From contig NZ_JAMGSL010000015.1 in NCBI RefSeq assembly GCF_025195125.1, forward strand, positions 62,001 through 126,000: a stretch of DNA of 64,000 nucleotides, written 5' to 3'. Source of the stretch: Streptomyces sp. Je 1-79. Lineage in GTDB: Bacteria > Actinomycetota > Actinomycetes > Streptomycetales > Streptomycetaceae. The notes beneath the pieces were generated by a model. That model did not search any database. It had not been told where the DNA came from and saw nothing but the letters and a program-made list of their open reading frames with translations. Position 1 is the first letter of the stretch; every line of letters starts with the position of its first letter. The position numbers and the translations under genes were made by a program. Below are positions 26,221 to 34,416 of this stretch, piece by piece.

Positions 26221-27876
26221 CTATCCGGCGCGGCGGTGGACCTTGGCGCGGGACCGCTTCTCGATGTACATCCGCTGGTCGGCGGAGTTCAGGACCTCTT
26301 CGACGGTCATGCCGCACTCGGCCCAGCCGATGCCGAAACTCGCACCGACCCTGACCGCCCGTCCGTCGACCCGGATCGGCGGAATGATCGCGTTGCGGAG
26401 CCGCACGGCGAGGTCCGCCGCGTCGGCCGCGCCGAGGCCGTCGGCGAGGACGACGAACTCGTCACCGCCGAGGCGGGCGACGGTGTCCCCGTCGCGTACG
26501 CCCGTGGTGAGCCGCCGGGCGACCTCGATGAGGACGGCGTCGCCGGTGTGGTGCCCGAAGCGGTCGTTGATCGACTTGAAGCCGTCGAGGTCGCAGAAGA
26601 GGACGGCGAGCCCCTTCGTCCCGTCGTCGATGTCGCCGCCGGCGGGCGCGACGCTGTGGACGTGGTGGTCGTACGGGCCTCCGGCGCCGGGCCCCGCGTC
26701 GAAGCCGAAGCCGTGCTCGTGGCCGTACGGGGCGTCGAACTCGGGCTCCGGGGCGGCGTGCGGACGCTCACAGAGCCGGGCACTCAGCCGGGAGCGCAGC
26801 TCGGCGCTGTTGGGCAGGCCGGTGAGGGCGTCGTGCGAGGCGCGGTGGGCGAGCTGGAGCTCGTGGCGCTTGCGCTCCTCGATGTCCTCGACGTGGGTGA
26901 GGAGGAAGCGGGGGCCGTCGGCGGTGTCGGCGACGACGGAGTTCCGCAGGGAGACCCAGACGTAGGTGCCGTCGCGGCGGCCGAGCCGCAGCTCGGCACG
27001 CCCGCCCTCGGCGGAGGTGCGCAGCAGCGTCCCTATGTCCTCGGGGTGGACGAGGTCCGCGAAGGAGTAGCGGCGCATGACGGAGGCGGGCCGGCCGAGG
27101 AGGCGGCACAGGGCGTCGTTGGTGCGGAGCAACCGGCCGTGCTGGTCGCCGCCCATCTCGGCGATGGCCATGCCGGAGGGGGCGTACTCGAAGGCCTGGC
27201 GGAACGACTCTTCACTGGCGCGCAGGGCCTGCTGCTCGCGCTCCAGACGGACGAGGGCGCGCTGCATGTTTGCTCGCAGCCGGGCGTTGCTGATCGCAAT
27301 CGCCGACTGGGACGCGTACATCTGCAGGGCTTCCTGGCCCCAGGGCCCGGGGTGCCGGCCGTTGCGGGGCCGGTCGACGGAGATGACGCCGAGGAGTTCG
27401 CGGCCGGAGCCCGGGGCTCCCCCGGGATGGGTGGAGCGGCCGCCGGGGGAGTACATGGGGGCGTAGAGGCGGTCGTGGGGATGCCACTCGTCCTCGAAAC
27501 GCGGGGCGGGGCCTTCGGTGTGCCACTGCGGGACGTCGTCCTCGATGAGGACCCAGCCCTCGGTGTGCGGGATGAACCGCAGGTCACCCCAGGCGACGCC
27601 CATGGAGAGGCGGCGTTCCCAGGAGGCGCGGGGGCCGACGCGGCCGGTGATCAGCGCTTCGGCGGCGGTGCTTCCGGCGAAGGCGGCGACGACGAGGTCT
27701 CCGTCGGGGCGTACGAGATTGACGCAGGCCAGCTCATAGTTGAGACCGGCGACGATGCCGTCGGCGACGGTCTGCAGGGTGTCCGCCAGACTGCGGGCTG
27801 TGTTGAGGTCGGCCACGACCTGATGCAGCTGCCGCAGGGTCGCAAGACGGACGTACGGCTCCGACTCGGTCTCCAT
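26221..27876 (-). CDS. cdgB: GAF-PAS-GGDEF diguanylate cyclase (CdgB type)
   Basis: A 551-residue soluble protein that should make the second messenger c-di-GMP. The domain order is GAF (about 20-200), PAS (about 215-330, FRQAFEYAPSGMAIAEMG), then GGDEF (about 345-545) with the intact active-site motif RLGGDEFVVLADG and the FCDLDGFKSINDRFGH metal/nucleotide site. The Gly/His/Pro-rich segment inside the GGDEF domain is a characteristic insert. The same architecture and neighbourhood occur in S. coelicolor cdgB, a BldD target that affects aerial development. The start at 27876 has GGGGAG nine bases upstream. A long leader with a palindrome lies before it. Confidence 0.9.
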   Translation of the reverse strand: METESEPYVRLATLRQLHQVVADLNTARSLADTLQTVADGIVAGLNYELACVNLVRPDGDLVVAAFAGSTAAEALITGRVGPRASWERRLSMGVAWGDLRFIPHTEGWVLIEDDVPQWHTEGPAPRFEDEWHPHDRLYAPMYSPGGRSTHPGGAPGSGRELLGVISVDRPRNGRHPGPWGQEALQMYASQSAIAISNARLRANMQRALVRLEREQQALRASEESFRQAFEYAPSGMAIAEMGGDQHGRLLRTNDALCRLLGRPASVMRRYSFADLVHPEDIGTLLRTSAEGGRAELRLGRRDGTYVWVSLRNSVVADTADGPRFLLTHVEDIEERKRHELQLAHRASHDALTGLPNSAELRSRLSARLCERPHAAPEPEFDAPYGHEHGFGFDAGPGAGGPYDHHVHSVAPAGGDIDDGTKGLAVLFCDLDGFKSINDRFGHHTGDAVLIEVARRLTTGVRDGDTVARLGGDEFVVLADGLGAADAADLAVRLRNAIIPPIRVDGRAVRVGASFGIGWAECGMTVEEVLNSADQRMYIEKRSRAKVHRRAG

Positions 27877-28205
27877 CGCTCGCTCTCCCCGAGACCTCGA
27901 CAGCAACTCCAGGGTTCTCATCGGCACTCGTGCTGCACTGTCCCCGCCACTGAATCACAGCGAGCTGTGCACCCGGTACACAGGGTCAACAAATACTGCG
28001 CTCTGTGACTCAAGTCACAACACGGGATGAAGCATGGCAGGGCGCTCCAGAAAACGCCCCCCGCCTTCTTGAACGCAAAGTGAACGCTGTGCGTTCAGCC
28101 GGGGCGGGATCTGTCACAACTCGGGGACGGAGGGGGTCCTAGGACCGTCGAGGGGGCCGGTCTGGTCCCCGGGGCCGATGTGACGCGCGGCGGTGCGGGG
28201 CTAGC
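27877..28205. promoter_or_regulatory. Divergent promoter region, cdgB and flavin reductase
   Basis: A 329-base non-coding stretch. It contains a perfect palindrome at 28005-28018 (GTGACT-CA-AGTCAC) and a lower-GC patch around 27950-28030 typical of a promoter. No gene is supportable. Confidence 0.65.
28005..28018. promoter_or_regulatory. Palindromic candidate operator upstream of cdgB
   Basis: GTGACT-CA-AGTCAC: 6-bp perfect arms with a 2-base centre. It contains GTGA-N6-TCAC, similar to half-sites described for BldD, which is known to regulate cdgB in S. coelicolor. Assignment to BldD is inference. Confidence 0.5.
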
Positions 28206-28778
28206 GTGCGGAACGTGCTGACGACGACCCCCGCCCCGCCCCCCACCTCGGATCTGGCGATCCCTCATGCTGAGGGGGTGAGCAACGACGAGTTCCGGGC
28301 GGCGATGTCCCGCCTCGCGGCGGGCGTGGTCCTGGTGACGGCCCACGATCCGGACGACGGCCCGCGCGGTGAGGACGTCGGCATGACGGCGACCGCCTTC
28401 ATGTCCGTCTCCCTGGACCCGCCCCTGGTCCTGGTCAGCCTGCGCAACGGCTCCCGCATGGACGACCTGCTGGCGGAGGTCCCGGTCTGGGCGGTCTCGG
28501 TGCTCGCCGAGAACCAGCGCCACGTCGCGGGCCGCTTCGCGATGAAGGGCCGCGTGAGCGACCGGCTCCTCTTCGCGGACATCCCGTGCACCCGGGGCGA
28601 GGAGAGCGGGGCGCTGCTGGTGGACGGCGCGCTGGCGACCCTCGAATGCCGTACGGAGAACCGCGTGGTGGCGGGCGATCACACGCTGGTCGTGGCCCGC
28701 GTGCTGACGGCGTCCGTCCCGACCTCGGACACCACGCCTCTGACGTACTTCCGCGGCAAGTACCGCCGCATGACCTGA
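28206..28778 (+). CDS. Flavin reductase family protein
   Basis: A 190-residue FMN-binding split-barrel protein of the flavin reductase (HpaC/RutF-like) family. The core begins EFRAAMSRLAAGVVLVTAHD and has GMTATAFMSVSLDPPLVLVSLRNGS and the SDTTPLTYFRGKYRR ending typical of the family. Such enzymes supply reduced flavin to monooxygenases. The start is uncertain: GTG 28206 is chosen, but GTG 28278 (with GAGGGG before it) would remove a Pro/Thr-rich leader of 24 residues. It is divergent from cdgB. Confidence 0.86.
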   Translation: MRNVLTTTPAPPPTSDLAIPHAEGVSNDEFRAAMSRLAAGVVLVTAHDPDDGPRGEDVGMTATAFMSVSLDPPLVLVSLRNGSRMDDLLAEVPVWAVSVLAENQRHVAGRFAMKGRVSDRLLFADIPCTRGEESGALLVDGALATLECRTENRVVAGDHTLVVARVLTASVPTSDTTPLTYFRGKYRRMT

Positions 28779-28833
28779 GCCGCGGGAGGCCGAGGGGCCC
28801 GCCGCGCCGGACTGAGGCCGCACGGGGGGCGGG

Positions 28834-29271
28834 TCAGCCCCAGTCCCGACCCTGGCGGCCGCGCTTCGTCTCCGAGCGCTGCTTCTTCACCCGCAGCCGG
28901 CGCTCGTTGATCCCCCGGGGGATCTTCGTCGCCCGGCGGGGCTTCGGCGGCGGAGCCGTCGCCTCCGCGAGCAGCGCGGTCAGCCGCACCGCCGCCGTCT
29001 CGCGGTTGCGCCACTGCGAGCGGTGCTCCGACGCGCGGACCGTCACCACCCCGCCGACCAGCCGCGAGGCCAGCCGTTCCAGGGCGCGGGCCTTCCAGAC
29101 CTCGGGCAGCGCCTCCGTCGAGGCCAGGTCGAAGCGGAGTTCCACCTGCGAGTCACTGGTGTTGACGTGCTGCCCGCCAGGCCCCGACGACCGCGAGAAA
29201 CGCCACATGAGCTCGGCCTCGGGCAGCGAGACGGAGCCGCGGATCAGATAGGGACCGGACATGTCATCCAT
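28834..29271 (-). CDS. arfB: Peptidyl-tRNA hydrolase ArfB (YaeJ-type, ribosome rescue)
   Basis: A 145-residue class I release-factor-domain protein. The catalytic GGQ motif is in SSGPGGQHVNTSDSQVEL. The C-terminal tail is strongly basic (RRATKIPRGINERRLRVKKQRSETKRG) as in ArfB, where it occupies the empty mRNA channel of stalled ribosomes. It lacks the codon-recognition domains of RF1 and RF2. The function is to hydrolyse peptidyl-tRNA on non-stop ribosomes. ATG 29271 has GGGG close upstream; ATG 29262 is an alternative. Confidence 0.92.
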   Translation of the reverse strand: MDDMSGPYLIRGSVSLPEAELMWRFSRSSGPGGQHVNTSDSQVELRFDLASTEALPEVWKARALERLASRLVGGVVTVRASEHRSQWRNRETAAVRLTALLAEATAPPPKPRRATKIPRGINERRLRVKKQRSETKRGRQGRDWG

Positions 29272-29398
29272 GTTCCCCGTACGGGCTCCCGCACGTCATC
29301 CTGTTTTCGCACCGGTTTCCCACCGTGGAACCGGCAGGGCACCGTCCGCGTTATCCCGTGTGACGACATCACGAAGGTCACGAAGAAAGGCACATCCC

Positions 29399-29974
29399 AT
29401 GGCTGTAAGCCTGTCCAAGGGCGGCAATGTCTCCCTGACCAAGGAGGCTCCGGGCCTGACCGCCGTCACCGTGGGCCTCGGCTGGGACGTCCGCACGACC
29501 ACCGGCACCGACTTCGACCTGGACGCGTCCGCCATCGGCGTCGACGCCGTCGGCAAGGTCGCCTCCGACGCGCACTTCGTCTTCTTCAACAACAAGTCGA
29601 CGCCGGACCAGACCATCGTCCACACCGGTGACAACCGCACCGGCGAGGGCGGCGGCGACGACGAGCAGATCAACGTCAACCTCGCCGCGCTGCCCCCGAA
29701 CGTGGACAAGATCGTCTTCCCGGTCTCCATCTACGACGCGGTCAACCGCTCGCAGAACTTCGGCCAGGTGCGGAACGCGTACATCCGCATCCTCAACCAG
29801 GCCGGCGGCTCCGAGATCGCCCGCTACGACCTCTCCGAGGACGCCGCCGTCGAGACCGCGATGGTCTTCGGCGAGCTGTACCGCAACGGCGCGGAGTGGA
29901 AGTTCCGCGCGGTCGGCCAGGGTTACGCCTCCGGCCTTGAGGGCATCGCCCGCGACTTCGGCGTCAACCTCTGA
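29399..29974 (+). CDS. terD: TerD-family tellurium/stress resistance protein
   Basis: A 191-residue TerD-domain protein starting MAVSLSKGGNVSLTKEAPGL, with the calcium-site motifs TDFDLDASAIGVD and the GDDEQINVNL and YDLSEDAAVETAMVFGELYR stretches. It is the usual length and ends FGVNL. TerD proteins bind calcium and are linked to tellurite, phage and colicin resistance and to development in Streptomyces; the biochemical activity is not established. AAAGG lies about 10 bases before ATG 29399. It is a single-gene unit followed by a terminator. The C-terminal domain of the fusion protein at 42.5-44.5 kb belongs to the same family. Confidence 0.95.
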   Translation: MAVSLSKGGNVSLTKEAPGLTAVTVGLGWDVRTTTGTDFDLDASAIGVDAVGKVASDAHFVFFNNKSTPDQTIVHTGDNRTGEGGGDDEQINVNLAALPPNVDKIVFPVSIYDAVNRSQNFGQVRNAYIRILNQAGGSEIARYDLSEDAAVETAMVFGELYRNGAEWKFRAVGQGYASGLEGIARDFGVNL

Positions 29975-30011
29975 CGTACGGATCGGCAGGAGAGCCCCGG
30001 CTCACCAGGAC

Positions 30012-30040
30012 GGCCCCGGCGCGACGACCGCGCCGGGGCC
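30012..30040. terminator. Bidirectional hairpin after terD
   Basis: A perfect 12-bp stem (30012-30023 with 30029-30040) and a 5-base loop between convergent terD and the M1 peptidase gene. Confidence 0.8.
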
Positions 30041-30099
30041 TCCCGCTGCCCTGGTGATCGCCGAACCCCCGGCCCTCGCCACGGCCGTACCGGCCCGCG

Positions 30100-31527
30100 T
30101 CAGTTCGGGCGGGCCGGCTTCCCGTTCCCGTACAGCCACACGTCCCAGACCTCGTCGAGGTCCCTCCCCGCCACGTCCTCCACGTACGCGGTGAAGTCCG
30201 CGGTGGAGGCGTTGCCGTGACGGTGCGCCGCCGGCCAGCCCGCCAGGATCTTCGCGAAGGTCTCGTCGCCGACCGCCTGCCGGATCTTGTGCACCACCAT
30301 CGCGCCCCGCTGGTACACGGGCGGGTCGAAGAGGTTCTCCGCCGCCGGCGGCTCGGCGGGCGGGAAGGCCCAGTTGGCGTCGACGGCGAACGCCGCCTCG
30401 AAGCTGCGCTGCGCCGGGGTGTCCCCGAACTCCTCGGCGTACAGCCACTCCGCGTAGACCGCGAAGCCCTCGCTGAGCCAGATGTCCTTCCAGGTCTCGG
30501 GCGTCACCGAGTTGCCGAACCACTGGTGCGCCAGCTCGTGGGCGAGGATCTCCGGCGTGAACGCGTCCTGCGGGAAGACCGGCCGGGTCTGGGTCTCCAG
30601 CGCGTAGCCCGCGTCCCCGGTCCGCTCGACGACCGCGCCGGCGGCGGAGAAGGGGTAGGGGCCGAATTTCTCCTCCTGCCAGGCGACGATCTCGGGGATA
30701 CGGGCCAGCAGCGGCGCGCTCTTCGCGGCGACGGTCGGGTCCGCGGCGGTGAGGACGGGCAGCCCGGACGGGGTCGCCGAGGCCTTCGTCACGTACCGGC
30801 CCACGCCCAGGGTCGCGAGATAGCTCGCCATCGGCTCGGCGACGTGCCAGACGGACGTGGTCCGGCCGTTCGCCGACCGCTCCGAGGCCCGCACACCGTT
30901 GGTGATCGCCTGCGTCCCGGCGGGGACGGTGAGCGTGATGTCGTACGTCGCCTTGTCGGAGGGGTGGTGGTTGCCGGGGAACCAGGCCATGGAGCCGGTC
31001 GGCTGGCCGAGCGCGAGCGCGCCGTCCGCGGTCCTGAGCCAGCCCTCCTGCGAGCCGTCCGGGTCGGTGATCGTCGCCGGCACTCCGGCGTACGTGACCT
31101 TCGTACGGAAGACGTCGCCCTTGTCGATGTCGTCGCGGGGCCGGATCGTCAGCTCGTTCCCGGCCCGGTTGGCGGCGGCCGGGACGTCGTCGACGGAGGC
31201 CGAGGCGACGGTCAGACCGGCGAGGTCGAGGTTGAAGGCGCTGAGGTTCTGCGTGGCCCGGGCCGTGATCATGGCGGTGGCGTCGAGCCGGCCGCCCTTC
31301 GGCTCGTAGCGCAGGTCGAGCGCGTAGTGGGTGACGTCGTAGCCGCCGTTGCCGAGCCTGGGGAAGTAGGGGTCGCGCAGCCCGGCCGCGCCGGGGGTGC
31401 CGCTCACACCGCCGATGTCTACGCCCGCGGCCCCGCCGCCGCCGTCGGCACCACTGGCGGTGCAGCCACCGAGGGCCAGCAGCGCGGCGACCGCTGCTGC
31501 CAGGGCGGCTCGGCTCCGTACGTCCAC
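30100..31527 (-). CDS. M1-family metallopeptidase lipoprotein
   Basis: A 475-residue exported aminopeptidase N-like enzyme. The lipobox is LGGC at about residue 22. The N-terminal domain is followed by the zinc-binding HELAHQWFG with the distal Glu in LSEGFAVYAE, forming the gluzincin HExxH-x18-E site. The exopeptidase loop usually GAMEN reads GYALETQ here, still with the Glu. It lacks the large C-terminal domain of full-length PepN, as do other short actinobacterial M1 members. It likely trims peptides at the cell surface. The start at 31527 is the natural beginning of the signal peptide. Confidence 0.9.
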   Translation of the reverse strand: MDVRSRAALAAAVAALLALGGCTASGADGGGGAAGVDIGGVSGTPGAAGLRDPYFPRLGNGGYDVTHYALDLRYEPKGGRLDATAMITARATQNLSAFNLDLAGLTVASASVDDVPAAANRAGNELTIRPRDDIDKGDVFRTKVTYAGVPATITDPDGSQEGWLRTADGALALGQPTGSMAWFPGNHHPSDKATYDITLTVPAGTQAITNGVRASERSANGRTTSVWHVAEPMASYLATLGVGRYVTKASATPSGLPVLTAADPTVAAKSAPLLARIPEIVAWQEEKFGPYPFSAAGAVVERTGDAGYALETQTRPVFPQDAFTPEILAHELAHQWFGNSVTPETWKDIWLSEGFAVYAEWLYAEEFGDTPAQRSFEAAFAVDANWAFPPAEPPAAENLFDPPVYQRGAMVVHKIRQAVGDETFAKILAGWPAAHRHGNASTADFTAYVEDVAGRDLDEVWDVWLYGNGKPARPN

Positions 31528-31604
31528 GAATCGATCTTAGGCAGCGGAACGGGACCGTGCCGCCCGGAGGGAGCCGGAACCGTCCGCCCGGCGGGAGACA
31601 GGAC

Positions 31605-31635
31605 GGTGCCGCCCGGCGGGGGTCCGGGCGGCACC
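31605..31635 (-). terminator. Hairpin terminator after hbpS
   Basis: A perfect 12-bp stem (31605-31616 with 31624-31635), 7-base loop, 38 bases after the hbpS stop. Upstream of it are two more partial copies of the same GC-rich arm (31557-31600). Confidence 0.75.
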
Positions 31636-31672
31636 GAGGCCGTGCGAGGCCGCTCGCACGGCCGCTCAGGGG

Positions 31673-32215
31673 TTACTTCGCGAGCGACGCGACGCCCACC
31701 TGCGCGAACTTCTCGTCGAGGTCGCCGCTCGGGGCGCCGGCGACACCGATACCGGCGATCGGCGCGCCCTTGACCGTCACCGGGGCGCCGCCGGCGAGGA
31801 ACAGGGTGCCGGGGATGTCCTTCAGGTTCGGGGCCTGGGCGAGGCGCTTGGCCAGCTCCGAGGTCGGGGCGTTCCAGGACACGGCGGTGTACGCCTTGCG
31901 CTCGGCCGACTCGTAGGACTGCGGGCCGGCGCCGTCGCCGCGCAGGGTCACGATGGTGTTGCCGTTGCGGTCCACGACGGCGACCGTGATGCGCTGGTTC
32001 TCGTCCTCCGCGGCCTCCAGGGTGGCCTTCGCGGCCTTGGTGGCGGCCTCGATCGTCAGGTGCGTGGTCTGCTGGAGGTTCTTGTTCGACGCGTCGGCCT
32101 GGGCGGCGACGGCGGGCGCGGCGGCCGGGGCGGAGGCGTTCGCGGAGACGGCGCCGAACGTACCGGCGGCGGCGATGGCGACGGTGGCGGCACCGAAGAG
32201 GATCTTCTTCTTCAT
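31673..32215 (-). CDS. hbpS: Secreted haem-binding protein HbpS (GlcG/HbpS family)
   Basis: A 180-residue exported protein with a signal peptide (MKKKILFGAATVAIAAAGTF and Ala-rich cleavage region near residue 28). The GlcG/HbpS domain contains ENQRITVAVVDRNGNTIVTLRGDGAG and DIPGTLFLAGGAPV. In S. reticuli HbpS is an extracellular haem-binding octamer that interacts with the sensor kinase SenS and responds to redox stress. Here it is divergent from a SenS/SenR-like pair, which matches that system. AAGGAG lies six bases before the start. Confidence 0.9.
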   Translation of the reverse strand: MKKKILFGAATVAIAAAGTFGAVSANASAPAAAPAVAAQADASNKNLQQTTHLTIEAATKAAKATLEAAEDENQRITVAVVDRNGNTIVTLRGDGAGPQSYESAERKAYTAVSWNAPTSELAKRLAQAPNLKDIPGTLFLAGGAPVTVKGAPIAGIGVAGAPSGDLDEKFAQVGVASLAK

Positions 32216-32425
32216 GGAGGGCTCCTTGAGGCTGTGGCGGTGGTCGAGGCGGGTCGTTCGTTCGCTCTGCCATCGATCCTCCGGCCGGATCCGGGCCCGT
32301 ACGGTCCACGGACCGGATGCCGCCGTCGCGCATGATGGACGACGGGGGTGTCAGCCGATCGGTTGATGCCCCTCTGGTCCTCCTGGGCCAGTATGGATAC
32401 GTATCCCCAGGTCAGAGGAGTTCCA
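32216..32425. promoter_or_regulatory. Divergent hbpS / senSR promoter region
   Basis: A 210-base non-coding region. It holds a perfect 12-bp palindrome, GGATACGTATCC (32395-32406), 19 bases upstream of the senS start, a good candidate for the SenR operator. AGGAG five bases before GTG 32426 fixes the senS start. Confidence 0.7.
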
Positions 32426-33724
32426 GTGACGGCGCAGGACCCGGACGCGGACCCGGAGGCGCGCGGACTCGGGCGGTCGGCACCGGACGCGGACCCGGAC
32501 GCCCGCGGACTCGGGCGGTCGGCACCGGACCCCGACCCGGAGGCCCGCGGGCTCGCGCGGCCGGACCCGGACGCCCGGTGGCTCGCGCGGGTCATGCACG
32601 TCGCCTTCTTCCTGCTCCTCGGCGCGTCCCTGGCCCGCTTCCTCCTGCGGCACCCCTGGGAGGACCGCAGCCCCTGGATCGTCGCCCTCTCCGGCGCGCT
32701 CGCCGCCCTCTACCTTCTCGGCCCCGTGCTCGGCACCCGCGCCACCCCGCGCAGGATCGCCTGGCTGACCACGGTCGTCGCCGTCTGGATGCTCCTGGTC
32801 GTCCTCGCGCCGAGCTTCGCCTGGTGCGCGGTGCCGCTCTTCTACACCGGCATGCGCACCCTGCCGCCCCGGGCCGCCCTCGTCCTCGTCGCCGTCCTCA
32901 CCGCCTTCGTGGTCACCGCGCAGGTCCAGCTCTCGGACGACGGCTTCGATCCCAATCTCGTCGTCGCCCCGCCGGCCGTCGCCGCGATCGCCACCGCCGT
33001 CTTCGTCCACGCACAGCGGCAGACGGACCGGCAGCGGGCGCTGATCGACGACCTGATCCGCACCCGGCGCGAACTGGCCGCGATCGAGCGCCGCGAGGGC
33101 ACCCTCGCCGAACGCCAGCGGCTGTCGATGGAGATCCACGACACCCTCGCGCAGGGCCTGTCCAGCCAGCAGATGCTGCTTCAGGCGGCCGACCTCACCT
33201 GGAACAGCGACCCGTCGACCGCCCGCCGCCATGTCCGTACCGCCGAGTCCATCGCCGAGCGCAACCTCGCCGAGGCCCGCCGCTTCGTCCACGACCTCGC
33301 CCCGGCCGACCTCGCCGAGGGCGGCGGCCTGGAGGAGGCGCTGCGCACGGTGGCGGGCCGCGAGTCGGCCGCGTTCCGTGTCGACGGGGCACCGGTCCCG
33401 CTGCCCGAACGCGCGCAGTCCGCGCTGCTGCGCATCGCCCAGGGCGCCCTCGCCAACGTCCGCGAGCACGCCGGCGCCACCTCCGCCGCCCTCACCCTGA
33501 CCTACCTCGACGACCAGGTCGTCCTCGACATCGCCGACGACGGCCGCGGCTTCGACCCCTCCGCGGCGGGCGGCGGCGAGGGCGTACGGGGCCACGGCCT
33601 GCCCGCGATGCGGGCGCGCGTGCGCCAGCTCGGCGGCACGCTGACGGTGGAGTCCACCCCCGGCGAGGGCACGGTGCTCTCAGCCGCGATCCCCCTGTCC
33701 ACGACCCTGGAGGCCCGTCCATGA
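32426..33724 (+). CDS. senS: Two-component sensor histidine kinase (SenS type)
   Basis: A 432-residue membrane kinase of the NarL-partner (HisKA_3) class. The N-terminal 52 residues are Asp/Arg/Gly-rich tandem repeats of about 14 residues. Five or so hydrophobic helices follow (about 56-195), then a linker, the dimerisation helix with phospho-accepting H238 in RLSMEIHDTLAQGLSS, and the HATPase domain (about 330-430; IADDGRGFD). It is coupled to the response regulator gene by an ATGA overlap and divergent from hbpS. The GTG start is set by the AGGAG five bases upstream. It should sense the HbpS/haem redox state at the membrane. Confidence 0.88.
   Translation: MTAQDPDADPEARGLGRSAPDADPDARGLGRSAPDPDPEARGLARPDPDARWLARVMHVAFFLLLGASLARFLLRHPWEDRSPWIVALSGALAALYLLGPVLGTRATPRRIAWLTTVVAVWMLLVVLAPSFAWCAVPLFYTGMRTLPPRAALVLVAVLTAFVVTAQVQLSDDGFDPNLVVAPPAVAAIATAVFVHAQRQTDRQRALIDDLIRTRRELAAIERREGTLAERQRLSMEIHDTLAQGLSSQQMLLQAADLTWNSDPSTARRHVRTAESIAERNLAEARRFVHDLAPADLAEGGGLEEALRTVAGRESAAFRVDGAPVPLPERAQSALLRIAQGALANVREHAGATSAALTLTYLDDQVVLDIADDGRGFDPSAAGGGEGVRGHGLPAMRARVRQLGGTLTVESTPGEGTVLSAAIPLSTTLEARP
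32444..32590 (+). repeat. In-frame 42-bp tandem repeats at the senS N-terminus
   Basis: Two near-identical 42-bp units (32444-32485 and 32486-32527), followed by a third degenerate unit and a partial fourth to about 32590. Each encodes a DADPEARGLGRSAP-type 14-residue block. They lie just before the first transmembrane helix. Confidence 0.8.
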
Positions 33725-34347
33725 CGGTACGGATCCTGCTCTGCGACGACCACGCCGTCGTCCGCGCCGGACTGCTCGCCCTGCTGGGCAGCGCCGACGA
33801 CATCGAGGTCGTCGGCGAGGCGGGCAGCGGCGAGGAGGCGGTCGCGATGGCCGCCAAACTCCGTCCCGACGTCGTCCTGATGGACCTCCAGCTCGGCCCC
33901 GGCATCGACGGCGTCGAGGCGACCCGCCGGATCGCCGGGGCGCGCTCCGGCGTCCACGTCCTGGTCCTCACGACGTACGACACGGACGCGGACATCACCC
34001 GCGCCATCGAGGCGGGCGCGACCGGCTACCTGCTGAAGGCGGAGCGCCCCGAGGAGCTGTTCGCCGCGATCCACTCCGCCGCCCAGGGCCGCACGACCCT
34101 GTCGGCGCCGGTCGCCAGCCGCGTCATGGACCGGATGCGCGGCGCCGCCGGACCCACCCTCACCGACCGCGAGCGGGACATCCTCGGCCAGCTCGCGCAC
34201 GGCCTCGGCAACCGCGAGATCGCGCGCGCGCTCTTCATCAGCGAGGCGACCGTGAAGACCCACCTCGGCCGGATCTACGCCAAGCTCGGCGTGGACACCC
34301 GTGCGGGCGCCGTCGCCGTGGCGAAGGAACAGCGCCTGCTCCCCTGA
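33721..34347 (+). CDS. senR: LuxR/NarL-family response regulator (SenR type)
   Basis: A 208-residue response regulator. The receiver domain has the acidic pair CDDH, the phosphoacceptor D55 in VVLMDLQLG, the Thr in VLTTYD and Lys in LLKAERP. The C-terminal LuxR helix-turn-helix is LTDRERDILGQLAHGLGNREIARALFISEATVKTHLGRIYAKLG. ATG 33721 overlaps the kinase stop (ATGA). Partner of the upstream kinase. In S. reticuli SenR regulates hbpS and the catalase-peroxidase regulator; the same target set is assumed here. Confidence 0.9.
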   Translation: MTVRILLCDDHAVVRAGLLALLGSADDIEVVGEAGSGEEAVAMAAKLRPDVVLMDLQLGPGIDGVEATRRIAGARSGVHVLVLTTYDTDADITRAIEAGATGYLLKAERPEELFAAIHSAAQGRTTLSAPVASRVMDRMRGAAGPTLTDRERDILGQLAHGLGNREIARALFISEATVKTHLGRIYAKLGVDTRAGAVAVAKEQRLLP

Positions 34348-34354
34348 CGCTGCT

Positions 34355-34382
34355 ACTCTGCGTTGCCATTCTATCGCAGAGT
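34355..34382. promoter_or_regulatory. Inverted repeat between senR and a flavoprotein gene
   Basis: ACTCTGCG (34355-34362) and CGCAGAGT (34375-34382), 8-bp perfect arms with a 12-base spacer. It could be the senR terminator or an operator for the downstream flavoprotein gene. Confidence 0.45.
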
Positions 34383-34416
34383 GTCAGTCTCGTCTCGTCT
34401 CGTTGTGGGAGCGCAT

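Noticed and set aside
26086..28008. Plus-strand frame of 640 codons
   Set aside because: Antisense to cdgB, whose GAF, PAS and GGDEF domains are complete.
31953..32366. Plus-strand frame opposite hbpS
   Set aside because: Antisense to the HbpS domain; no family features.
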